Positions 22,291-32,020 of a stretch of 64,000 nucleotides of DNA are shown here, in pieces (positions within the stretch are counted from its first letter, which is position 1; the number at the start of each line of letters is the position of its first letter). The notes under the pieces are model-generated. The model did not search any database. It had not been told where the DNA came from and saw nothing but the letters and a program-made list of their open reading frames with translations. The stretch covers positions 2,728,001 through 2,792,000 of the forward strand of contig JAOVFP010000002.1 in NCBI GenBank assembly GCA_025738555.1, written 5' to 3'. A program made the translations under genes and the position numbers. The DNA is from Cyathus striatus. Taxonomy: Eukaryota > Basidiomycota > Agaricomycetes > Agaricales > Nidulariaceae.

Positions 22291-25002
22291 ATGCTGCCAG
22301 TCGCACTCCAGGGCAGCCATAACAATACTCCCAACGACCTCGATCCCGCTGACTCCGATTCCTCCGCTGAGCCGCATACACCGACGCGACCTCGCCACGA
22401 TCACGTGGATCACGCGGTGACCGCTTCAGGCAATAATGACGATGTTGTTGAACAGACTGAACAGCCACCTTCAACACCCACTGGGTCCAACAACCCCGAC
22501 GACGGCGACGACGGCTTTGAGCAGTCGGTTTCCTCTAAATTCATTACACCGTCCGGTAAAGGGACTTCGCAAGCTGCATCAGGGAGATCGGGCTTCACTA
22601 CGTAAGTACTACTTGTCCGAAGTTCTACCCAGTTGTGGATTTCTTACGGTTGAACATTGTCCTACAGTCACAAGGCGTTAGAACCCTTCATCGACAACGA
22701 CATCTCGATGCTCAAGCGTCGTGTTCAAGTTCCGTTTACAGACCTTTTGAGGTTTTGCTAAAGAGATGCGCTGCCAATCCCGACACAGACGAAGATTCCT
22801 TGCTTGACGGGGTCCTTGACAGCTGCGTAGAATTCTGCAATAGTGAAAGCTTTCAGCAAATTGCACAAGCAGAGCTTAAGGAATAGTAAGTGCTCTGAGT
22901 GCTTAGTTCGAGACCTTTTCTTATACTGCGTAGCTGCACTGGCCCACGAACGGATGAACGGGCTGGGTTCGTGCCATTTATGGATTTCATGAACAATCTT
23001 CTAGTTACTTTAGAGGAAGAGAAGGCGAATGTTCCTCAGCTCAAGGATCTTTCCGAGTTCAATCCAAGGTTGCGTAGACTCGACCCCAAGATGATGGTCC
23101 ATTTGTATGATGTCCTAAAGACATACAATGAAGACGACGCTGTCAAACGCAGTCCCGACTTTGTTATGATAGCTGAAACGCTCTTGGAGGCGAACAAAAT
23201 GAAATGGACAGAGATTCTTACTACATGGGAACTTAAACTTGCTGGAAACGGGGGTTTTCAACCATTCTTGACAGATACGAAAAGAAGATCCGAAGAAACA
23301 CGTCTTTCTCCCAGACGGTCCCATTCTGAAGAGTGATCAAATGAGTGCCACCGATCTTTACGCGGACATCAGCTCCACAACAACCGTTGTGGAACAGCCA
23401 GTTAATCCAGTCCCATCGGTTCAATCGAAAGGAGGAGCTTCCACGACTCGTTCGGCAGGAACATCCAAAAACGATCAGCTATGGACGATGATGGTGATGA
23501 TGACATTTTTACTGAAAATTCAACAGCAAAAAGAACAAAATTCGCGCCCAATACTAAAAAGCTTGAGCCTAATGCTCAGAATGCTTCGTATGGATCTGAA
23601 ATGCTCTCTCGCGGTCTCTATAGTGTACACTCTCTTAACTTTATGGTTGTTGGTGAGTCCCCTGATCCATTAGCACCATAAGCTGTCATCATTCTCATCG
23701 CGAAATGTTAGATGATGTTCTTTGGGTATGGTGGTATGACCGCCAAAACGCCATTCAAAGCAGTGGACTCAACTTCGTTGAAGATGCGCCATACTTCATT
23801 GCATTACTGCTTGCACTCAGCGATTCAGTGTGGCCGACTGGGGAGTGGATCCTGTGCTTGCGCCCCCTTCCATGTTCATGAAGAGAAGCGGATATTTGAA
23901 AGCTGTGAAGGTCAATTTCGGCAACGGTATAGAGGTTACAGTCAATAAACTCAAACTGAAACACGTACCTCTTCCAGGGCCTGTGTTAAAAGGCCGAGCG
24001 ACAAGGGTGTATGGGGCTTTTACTAGTTCTGATAAAGATTTGGTGGTTAAAGCATACTGGCCGGAACGGACACGGCTGAATGAAGCCCATATTATTGAAG
24101 AGAACAGAGTCAAACTATCTGAAGAGCCTGAGTTGATCAAGAATCTTCCGCCACTCGTTGCGTGGATTGACATGGCTTCTTCCAATACTGGTAATATCCT
24201 TCGGGCACTTGGCATTCAATCTGCAGACGGAGACTCCGAAGAGCGCGTCCTTCGACTACTTCTATTCCGCAAGCTTGTTCCATTGCACACAATTAAAGAT
24301 GAACGCCAGTTGCTCAAAGGTTGGGCTCAATGCCTCAAATGTATGTCTTTTTATGTACTTATTGTTCGTGTGATTTACAATACTGACCTTGTATCAGGTC
24401 ACTATGCTCTGTGGAATAAGGGTGCTGAGCATGGTGATATTAGTGTTTGGAATCTCATGTGGGATCCCCGTAATAATTGCGGCGTTCTAAACGATTGGGA
24501 CCTTGCTTTTGTACGGGGTGGTATCATTGTCGACGGTGTCAAGCAGGAAGGTCACGGTGTTGAACGTACAGGGACCGAGCCTTTTATGGCTCGTGACCTT
24601 CTCGACGATCCATATCATCGAGAACAAGAACGGATATACCGTTACGAACTTGAATCCTTTATATGGGTCATTACATGGATCTGTTTCCATGAAAATCTTT
24701 ATCATGAAATTAAACCCTGGCACTCCGGCAACGCTGGTATTATTCGCGCCAAGAAGAACGATATATTGGTGCGTTCCAAGAGCATGATAGTGCCACGGCC
24801 TTATACGCCCATCTGGCAAGTGTGTCTGCTGCTTCTTCAGGCATTGTTCGAGATTATGACAAGAACCCCGAACGAGTCTTACTTTGATGACGCGATGCTT
24901 CATGATACTGTGATGAAGATAGTGGAGTACAAACTTACCGAGTTAGAAGACCTGGAAGAGTTGTTCATGTTACACTGGCTGAAACAAAGAAAACGCAAAT
25001 AA
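22291..25002 (+). pseudogene. FunK1-type protein kinase, copy B, kinase domain open but upstream frame-broken
   Basis: The block opens with an acidic, Pro/Thr-rich N-terminus (MLPVALQGSHNNTPND), then the CAANPDTDEDSLLDGVL and MNNLLVTLEEEKANVPQLKDL regions and the kinase domain. The kinase domain is one long frame to 25002, with HGDISVWNLMWD (catalytic loop) and LNDWDLAF. A 57-base intron inside it keeps the frame. Against copy A, single bases look missing near 22751, 23253, 23285, 23468 and 23820, so the upstream parts do not join. At the first site an alternative acceptor after GTTTACAG would rescue the frame. The others have no such way out. The gene is therefore probably inactive, unless these are sequence errors. 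It lies 270 bp upstream of acetyltransferase copy B. Confidence 0.65.
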
Positions 25003-25272
25003 GATTGAGTCCGTGTGTAGTTTATTGATATTCTGGTTTTTCTAAGTATGTATGTACATCATTACTGTATACATATCCCAGTTAATTAAAAATTCAGAGA
25101 TTTAGAACTGGCAACAAAACGAACAGTGAGCTATGCAAGTTCAGCGACAAAAAGGGCAGCCTGAAATAGACCGCAATCGGCAATCATCGCCGTCGTGGAA
25201 GAAAACCACCATCTACCCCGAACTCATCATGTCTCTTATCTCCCAAGCATTCCTTCAACACTCTAATCCCCA

Positions 25273-26019
25273 ATGTCCGATCTCACCTTCTCAACCCGCA
25301 CCCACCCCTCCACAGACCCGCAATATGCCCCCATGCTCCGTGGGGAGCTCTACACCGCATTCACACCAACACTAATAAAAGTCCGCGCCGAATGCTCCCA
25401 ACTCTTCCATACATACAACAACACCGCAACGTCCCTCCCTCTCTTAGACCGCGTGAACCTCCTAAATAGCATCTTTGGACTCTCCCCTCTCCCATCTTCA
25501 ACCCCCGACGCCGAGCTCCAACTCCAGCCGATTATCGAGCCCCCGTTCCACTGCGACTATGGTTTCCATGTAAAGTTAGACGAAGGAGTAAAGGTAGACC
25601 AGAACTGCACATTCATCGACACGACGTATATACGTATTGGGGCGCGCACGCTCGTCGGGCCGAATGTATCCTTTTTCTCGGGTGGACACCCGCTCGATGG
25701 AGCGCTGCGCAATGGGACCAAGGGCCCCGAGTTCGGAAAGGATATTGTGGTGGGTGAGGATTGTTATATTGGGGGGAACGCCATTGTGCTTCCTGGGGTG
25801 ACGATTGGGAGGGGCGCGGTGGTGGGCGCCGGGGCGGTTGTTACGAAGGATGTGGAGGAGTATGTTATTGTGGCTGGGAATCCTGCGATGCTTGTGCGGA
25901 GGCTTAGAGGGGATAATGGAGAGGAGGGAGAGAGCGAGTTGAGAAGGAGGTTGGAGATTGTTGAGCGGGACGTGAGGGATGTTAGGAAGGAGTTGGAGAG
26001 ACTGTTGAAGGAGGAGTGA
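25273..26019 (+). CDS. Maltose/galactoside-type O-acetyltransferase (Mac + hexapeptide repeat), copy B
   Basis: A single intact frame of 248 residues, closely similar to copy A along its whole length. The Mac domain (DPQYAPMLRGELY, YNNTATSLPLL) is followed by the hexapeptide beta-helix. FFSGGH carries the likely catalytic His, DIVVGEDCYIGGNAIVLPG is a run of helix turns, and GNPAMLVRRL closes the core. A charged C-terminal helix rich in Glu, Arg and Val follows. The expected reaction is acetyl transfer from acetyl-CoA to a sugar-like acceptor in the cytosol. The acceptor cannot be told from sequence. No signal peptide is seen. The 5' flank resembles that of copy A, so the promoter was duplicated with the gene. 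Confidence 0.9.
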   Translation: MSDLTFSTRTHPSTDPQYAPMLRGELYTAFTPTLIKVRAECSQLFHTYNNTATSLPLLDRVNLLNSIFGLSPLPSSTPDAELQLQPIIEPPFHCDYGFHVKLDEGVKVDQNCTFIDTTYIRIGARTLVGPNVSFFSGGHPLDGALRNGTKGPEFGKDIVVGEDCYIGGNAIVLPGVTIGRGAVVGAGAVVTKDVEEYVIVAGNPAMLVRRLRGDNGEEGESELRRRLEIVERDVRDVRKELERLLKEE

Positions 26020-27369
26020 TTATGCGCATACCCTACCATTCGTAAGTTACAGTATTTAGATTTCACTGCACGATATCCCACTCATACTGTTTGCACTGCG
26101 AAGTAAACTTGTGCTAATTTTCTGCTACAGTTGCTTGCTACGTTCAGGTGAATTCGCTGTATTTTTTTCTGGATGATTTTTGCTAACAACATTAACAGAA
26201 TATATGTATCAAATAAATGTACATTGGTTGTGATTTTTGGCGTGTGCTTTAGGTTAGCACATACATTGATGAGCTTTCAGATAAGTAAACTGAGTACATG
26301 CTCACAGATTTTTCTGACAGTGAAGCCTACACTGATACGGAAACAAAAGGCTGATGATAATACGGCGCCGTGGATGCTGCGCGACCCAACGTCCTCACTA
26401 ATGAGAGCGGGACCAGATGTGAGGCACATCTTTGATTTCTTGATTTCAAGAAGCTCCAAGTAAATTCAACGTCCAATGCCCTCCTGGCTTTGCAATACTC
26501 GGTTTTTATTCTACGGTTTGCTATGGAAGGATTCGTCAGAAGTAATTGATGCTGAGTTCAGCTCCTCCAGTTTTCATTATCACGATGGTCAAGTTCTTGG
26601 ATTTCACCTTAACCCTGCACCCGTCATACTCCTCCGTAGTATTCCATCCCACGTTCTTCTGCAAAATCGCGCACCTCTCTTTCAAGCGAAGCTCCACAAC
26701 CTTCTTCCTTATCTCATCCATTCTCTCCCTAAGCTCATCCACAACTAATATTTCCAGCTGTACGATATTTAGTACTTAAAAGTTATAATCGTCAAATGAG
26801 AAGCGAATCCAGCTTTCTGGGGTGTTTCCCCGCATACTAAAGTGGGGCATAGTTGTCGGCTCCCATGCACTCTTGTTCATGTTTCCCTTCCCCATCCCTT
26901 GTCGCTGAAATTTGGTTGAGTACTCAGGAATACCGCTTAAGAACTTGTCAGCCTAGCCCAAAGAATGTTGTAACTTGCATGATGATCCAGTCTTCTAATT
27001 AAATCGGCAACCATAAAACCATAAATAGAATAGAGAGGCGGGCATTTACGACATATTTGCAATATCCGAATGTCTTCTGCCAGCTTCTGCCAAGTCAAAA
27101 GAGGCCGGATAGGAGCTTCTATCCATTTTTAGCGGCGTTAAACAACGCTTGTATATTTGAAACGGCGCGTCGCGGCTTCGCTGTCTTCGCGATCCTGAAG
27201 AAGCATTGAAAAATGTTGGAAAAAGTATCGAGGTTATGTGCTGGCAACATAACATTGCATACAGCTTCAACATGAGGCTGACTGTTAGTTGGTCCACAAG
27301 AAGACACCGAGAAGGCGTGTTTCAGAATTTCAGTTCACGTAATTGGTAAATTTGGCGGGTGAAAAAACA
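26020..27369. other. Intergenic, one small minus-strand frame
   Basis: A 68-residue minus-strand frame at 26536-26742 begins MDELRERMDEIRKKVVELRLKER and looks like a short coiled coil. It sits behind a TATTAG acceptor, so it may be the last exon of an unseen gene, but I found no convincing upstream exon. A small palindrome GCGTTAAACAACGC lies at about 27134-27147. Nothing else was recognised. Confidence 0.35.
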
Positions 27370-27376
27370 TATAAAG
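27370..27376 (+). promoter_or_regulatory. TATA box of hydrophobin 1
   Basis: TATAAAG lies 97 bases upstream of the ATG at 27473, in front of the conserved leader element. Confidence 0.5.
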
Positions 27377-27401
27377 CATGCAAGAGAGTCCCGACTTCCT
27401 T

Positions 27402-27424
27402 CATTCGAAATCACCCATTCGAAC
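27402..27424 (+). promoter_or_regulatory. Shared hydrophobin leader element, copy 1
   Basis: A 23-base element, CATTCGAAATCACCCATTCG plus AAC, ends 48 bases before the hydrophobin 1 start. The same element with two changes occurs 45 bases before the hydrophobin 2 start. It contains two TTCGAA-like half-sites. Whether it acts in DNA or in the transcript is unknown. Confidence 0.5.
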
Positions 27425-27472
27425 ACTTACATCTAAAACACTTTCCCTACCACCTTTTTCAACTTCTTCACG

Positions 27473-27899
27473 ATGTTCTCCAAGATTGCTATTGTCCTTT
27501 CCGCTCTCGCTCTTGCCGTTTCTGCGCAGGCATCTCAGTGCAACACCGGCCCCGTTCAGTGCTGTAAGCTATTTCTCTCTCTCTTGATTGTAGTGTCGAG
27601 TTCTGATCCTTGGTGTTTTAGGCAACTCTGTAAAGTCCTCTGACGATAAATCTATTTCTGGCATTCTCGCCACTGTCGGTGCTGTTGTCCAAGGCGTTGT
27701 TGTTCAAGTTGGTTTGGATTGCAGCCCCATCAGTGTCATCGGCGCTGGAGCCAACAGCTGCACTGCGCAACCCGTCTGCTGCACTAACAACAACTTCAGT
27801 ACGTGATCTCCTCCAACGCTTGAGAAACGAACTTACTGACATTTTTGTACAGATGGCGTCGTCGCCCTTGGCTGCACTCCCATTAACGTTAATCTTTAA
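27473..27899 (+). CDS. Class I hydrophobin 1
   Basis: Three exons give a protein of about 105 residues. It starts with a signal peptide ([18 protein letters not shown]). The eight Cys are in the hydrophobin order: QC, CC, LDC, NSC, VCC, LGC. The first pair context is [12 protein letters not shown], and the long spacing between the third and fourth Cys is typical of class I. Hydrophobins are secreted amphipathic proteins that assemble at air-water boundaries and coat aerial hyphae and fruit bodies. The close paralogue at 28895 lies about 1 kb downstream in the same direction and shares both intron positions, so the pair arose by tandem duplication. A TATA box and a shared leader element lie upstream. 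No defects were seen. Confidence 0.93.
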
Positions 27900-28794
27900 A
27901 TGATTTTATATAGTTGGCCTACTACATCACGTAGTTAATTAGTAATGGGTTTGGGGGAATAGATGCTGATTATATAAAAAAAACCTTGGGTATTGAGTAC
28001 CTCAGAGTTGGCCTTTAAAAGTTTGTAAGTACGCTTGAAACATGAAGAACATGTGCAATGCTGCGGTAATGAGTTCAAATGAAGATTGAATTTGAACTTT
28101 ACATACTTACAGAATACTGTACAAATGTATGCAATTCACCGTCGGGAGGAATCACTTTTTGGAAAGATTACAATGGCGCAGAAATTTTCTTGGGAATTCC
28201 TAACTGCACAGGTTCTTCCATGTCTAAGAAATGTTTATGGCCGCTAACGTCCGCATGTTCAGTGCAATCTCCGCGAGCGCGTAGTAGCAGTCCTCCAGCG
28301 TGCAACTGTGGTTCACAAACTTTGATACCCTTTGATATCAGAGAAAGTTCAAGAAAATATTCGTTTCGCTAGTACGAGACGTTGAAACATATGTTCAACG
28401 TGTCTATCCCAGTACATTAAGCACATAAAGACCTCGAGAACATCTTGAGCAGTATTTTCCCTTTACCAGTATTGAATTCAGAATCAAATCGCATATTCGT
28501 ATCGTCCCTGGATGCGGAGAAGCAGGAGCGGCAATTTTGAAAATGAATTTGACAACCCCCACATAGACCCATTGAAACCGAAGAAGAACCGGAAATAGAA
28601 GAGAAGATGCCTCATAAGGGGTGCTTCTAATTGACCGCTTGGAAATTTACACGCTTGTTTGATCCTTTGAGTTGTCTACGATCCTTACCAGAGAAGAACA
28701 TTACGAGTGTCCTTTGCGTATCCTAACAAATTTCTTGTCTTCTTGGGGAGCGATGTGAATCTGCTGAATTTAGAAAACAGGGGAGGGGAGGATG
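27900..28794. other. Intergenic between the two hydrophobins
   Basis: The stretch holds the 3' flank of hydrophobin 1 and the promoter of hydrophobin 2. A 97-residue plus-strand frame at 28079-28372 shows no known motif and is probably chance. GC content varies but no repeat was seen. Confidence 0.5.
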
Positions 28795-28802
28795 GATAAA
28801 AG
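28795..28802 (+). promoter_or_regulatory. TATA-like box of hydrophobin 2
   Basis: GATAAAAG lies about 100 bases upstream of the ATG at 28895, at the same distance as the TATA box of hydrophobin 1. Confidence 0.4.
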
Positions 28803-28826
28803 GGAGGAAGAGAGACCTAGGATGGA

Positions 28827-28849
28827 CATTCGAACTCACCCAGTCGAAC
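28827..28849 (+). promoter_or_regulatory. Shared hydrophobin leader element, copy 2
   Basis: CATTCGAACTCACCCAGTCG plus AAC matches 21 of 23 bases of the element at 27402-27424, while the sequence around both copies has diverged. It ends 45 bases before the hydrophobin 2 start codon. Confidence 0.5.
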
Positions 28850-28894
28850 TCTCTTACCTTCACTACTTTCCAAACTACACATTCTCATTCCAAA

Positions 28895-29326
28895 ATGAAG
28901 GTCGCTGTCATTGTCTCCGCTCTCGCAGTTGCTGCTGCTGCCCTTCCCCAGACCACCGTCAGCCAGTGCAACACCGGTGATCTTCAGTGCTGTAAGTCCC
29001 GTCGGTCTCACGCCATCATGACAGTGATTCACGATTTTTTACTATTAGGTCAATCCGTGCAGAGCTCTAGCAACCCTAGTGTTGCTAGCCTCTTAGGGCT
29101 CTTGGGCGCTGTCGTTCAAGGCGCCGCTGTACAAGTTGGTCTTACCTGCAGCCCCATCAGCGTCATTGGTGTTGGAGGCAACAGCTGCACTGCTCAACCT
29201 GTCTGTTGCACTGGCAACAACTTCAGTGAGTTCAGTTTTATAACAATAAACTAGCATGCACTGACTGAGGACTTTCTAGACGGTCTCGTTGCTCTTGGAT
29301 GCACTCCCGTTAACCTTGGCCTTTAG
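28895..29326 (+). CDS. Class I hydrophobin 2
   Basis: Three exons give about 107 residues. The signal peptide is MKVAVIVSALAVAAAALP. The eight Cys follow the hydrophobin pattern: SQC, CC, LTC, NSC, VCC, LGC. The core is close to hydrophobin 1, with [20 protein letters not shown] and QPVCCTGNNF. The first intron falls inside the CC pair (QC then CQS) and the second before NGLVALGC, as in hydrophobin 1. The hydrophobic SLLGLLGAVVQGAAV stretch between the third and fourth Cys is the class I rodlet-forming region. It is a secreted cell-surface protein. The gene is complete and the TAG ends at 29326. Confidence 0.93.
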
Positions 29327-30241
29327 AACTTTTGAGCCAATTTTGAGCTCTTGAAGTTGACATAGGATAGTGTTAATAGTTTATTATCCAATGAATTGTA
29401 TTTTTGATTGTTTTATGTTGAGAAATGAGCCGAGCGCTGAGCAGTAAGTGTGGCTGATGAACGTGAACTTAGACTCCTCGACTCGACTCGAGATTTGAAG
29501 TTGCATGGGTCACATGCGATCACATGATGGTGTTACAGTTTACCACGCGGATTGAGACATTCCATTTCCAAAAATAGACTGGAGATCGCTGCCTGACGTC
29601 GAGTGTACAAATCTAAGCGCCCAAATATCTTCCAAAATGCATTCGCACTCTCACCTCCAATCCAAGTTCCCAGCATACCACATCCTTCCACTCCCACTTC
29701 ATGTCTTCCTCCTCTTCCCCCTACCCCTCCTACTTCCCAACCAGTAGCCTGTACAGAGACCACAGACATGAATTTCGCCGAGCACCTTTCAACACTCCCA
29801 CCACCAGCAACCACAACAGCCTCGATTTCTTAGATTATCATACAGACCTTTTCGGTGACATGTCCATTAGATGTACCCATCGTGGCATTATATCGGCAGT
29901 CGCTCTTCCGCGTCATGGTGTACTCCGCCCCGAGACATGAAGATAACGGTGGGCGACGGACTGGTGCTTGAGTTGTACTATCTCTCGATGTATGTATCCC
30001 TTTTTATTTCCTTCGGCGCTGAGACTTATTTCGTCCATAAGACACAATGAAATGCCTACGAACTAATTTTGTAGCCTTAGCCTTCCCACGTAACCTCACT
30101 ACAAATAAGTAAAACCGTAATCAAACTTGTATTTCTCCGCTACCTAAGCTAAGAGTCAACGTCATTTGAATACAGCTACTAGAAGTAGCAAGACCTCCAA
30201 CGAAAGGCCCAAAACGATGGACATTCACCCATGAGCGCCTC
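29327..30241. other. Intergenic, no supported gene
   Basis: A Pro/Thr-rich plus-strand frame at 29603-29833 and overlapping frames reflect a C-rich strand, not a recognisable protein. Nothing else was identified. The 3' flanks of hydrophobin 2 and of the TSC13 gene meet here. Confidence 0.45.
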
Positions 30242-31590
30242 TCAAAGCACAAAAGGGAAAATCGCCTTCCTGCCCCTAGGATACTCCTTCCCAAACTCCT
30301 TCTTATAATTCCTATGCTTCTTAATAGCCCAAATCGACATGGTATAAATCGCAAAAGCAGCGAAAACGTGAGCTAGCCAGGCGTCAGCACTTCTACTTTA
30401 AAGAATAAAGGAATGAGAGGGCGTACCGGCAATGCTATTCGTCATAGCGCACACGACCAACCATCCGATACTCTCAAAGAAGTAGTTGGGGCACGAGACG
30501 AGACCGAAACCGTAGCCGAAGGGGATGGCGCGCACGCGGGTTCCGGCGGGACGCAGCGAGCGGAGGGTTAAGTGTGTTTGCAGGTTGGATAGTTCTGCGA
30601 ACTAGAAGGGGTGTTAGTGAAGCTCATGAGGAGGAGATGCGAGGAGGGAAATGAGAACGAAGGAATAGAGCAAAGAGGGTAAGTGAAGCGAAAGGTACTC
30701 ACAGCCCAAACAGCGGTTGCAACCCACAAAAACGTCTCGTTATCCCTATATGTGCCGATTACAAACGGAGAGGTGGCGGAATACTTGGGTCTGTAAACGT
30801 CCAGAGCGAGGAAGAGACCTGAGAGGATGTGGTAATGCGCCGAGCTGCGTTTGCATTGCGTCAGCATTACTACAAGGGAAAGATGAGCGAACAAACTTTT
30901 TGAATACGTTCCGGAAGGGCATTGTTCCATGGGAGAAGCGGTGGATGCTGTAGGTCGGGATGAGTGGGCGGAGAGGGGAAAGGGAAAGAGACGCACAATA
31001 TGGTTTCAAGCTCGCGCTTGAGGAAGTGGAGCATTACGAACGCATAGACGTATCTATACAGATCATTAGATGAATCCTGGTAGTACAGAGAGGGGTGAAA
31101 CACACTTTTGCAACGCGCTATGCTTCACATCTTGCCCATAGATCAACTTGGGGAAGTGGTATATCAGGGGGTGAATAATCAGCGGGCCGACCTAGCACAC
31201 TTTTAGTACATATTCCACAGCACAGAAAGGAGAAAAAAGACACACGTATTCAATCAAAAACACAGTCCTCCAGCTAATCTGTGGCCCCAAATCCTTAATC
31301 TGGAGCTCCTGAGCGCCAAGAGCCGATAATTTTACATCATCGTCCAGTGGTTTGCGCTCGGAGGGTAGAGTCAATTTCTGACGCGAAGCGTAGAACTACA
31401 TCATATAGAACTCGGGTTGAATGCTGGTCAGAAGGAAGTGGGAAAGGAAACAGCAGACCTTAGGGAATTTTGCTGCTACGGCATTTTTGACTTCGCCGAT
31501 TGTGGCGTCAGGTTTTAGGTCGAGGTTGAGAGGGAATCCGCGCGCGAAGGAGGGCGGTTTGGAGGCGGCTGTTATGGTGAGTGAGGGCAT
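30242..31590 (-). CDS. TSC13: Very-long-chain enoyl-CoA reductase
   Basis: Six or so minus-strand exons give about 300 residues. The N-terminus (MPSLTITAASKPPSFARGFPL to about residue 85) is a ubiquitin-like segment, as in TECR/Tsc13. The steroid 5-alpha-reductase type membrane domain follows, with GPLIIHPLIYHFPKLIYG, KRELETI, RFSHGTMPFRNVFK, SAHYHILSG and CPNYFFESIGWL. The C-terminus is RNYKKEFGKEYPRGRKAIFPF. The enzyme reduces trans-2-enoyl-CoA with NADPH in the last step of each fatty-acid elongation cycle in the ER, feeding sphingolipids. The basic tail fits ER retention. No frame break was seen. It is a housekeeping gene and its neighbours say nothing more about it. Confidence 0.9.
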
Positions 31591-32020
31591 CGTGGTGAGG
31601 AAGGGGAGCTCAAAGAAGAGCGCGCCAAGGACGATTCGCTGGCGCGTACATAAGAGCAAACAAATGTACTCCTGACTGAGCTTACGTGACGATGTGTTCA
31701 GTTCCTTCTTATTCACTTGCTGTTCACTCAGAATCTCATGTACACATTCGGTGTTGACAGCGACCATTTGCACAACGTATCGTACCACCGAAATCGTCGA
31801 TCTCCATTCCGACGCGAGCAACGAACCCGGACGTCGGAGCGGGTTTCATCTATTCGCCGGGTCTATTCGTGTTAGCGAAGTGATAAACAATATATTGTGC
31901 CGTCCCAACTCTTCACAAATGCTACCTCCGTCTTCACCGCCCCGCCATTATCATCTACGTCTCCGGAGTCCGCACCACAACCGCAAATCTCTCGCAGAGC
32001 CTCGCACGAGATACCAATGA
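31591..32020. other. Intergenic between TSC13 and FMO A
   Basis: This 430-bp gap holds the 5' side of TSC13 and the 3' end of FMO A, both on the minus strand. No extra gene or repeat is seen. Confidence 0.5.

Noticed and set aside
26536..26742. 68-codon minus-strand coiled-coil-like frame
   Set aside because: It may be a last exon, but no upstream exon or homologue was seen, so it is mentioned only within the intergenic entry.
29603..29940. Overlapping Pro/Ser/Thr-rich frames
   Set aside because: They follow from a C-rich strand. No domain or consistent exon model.
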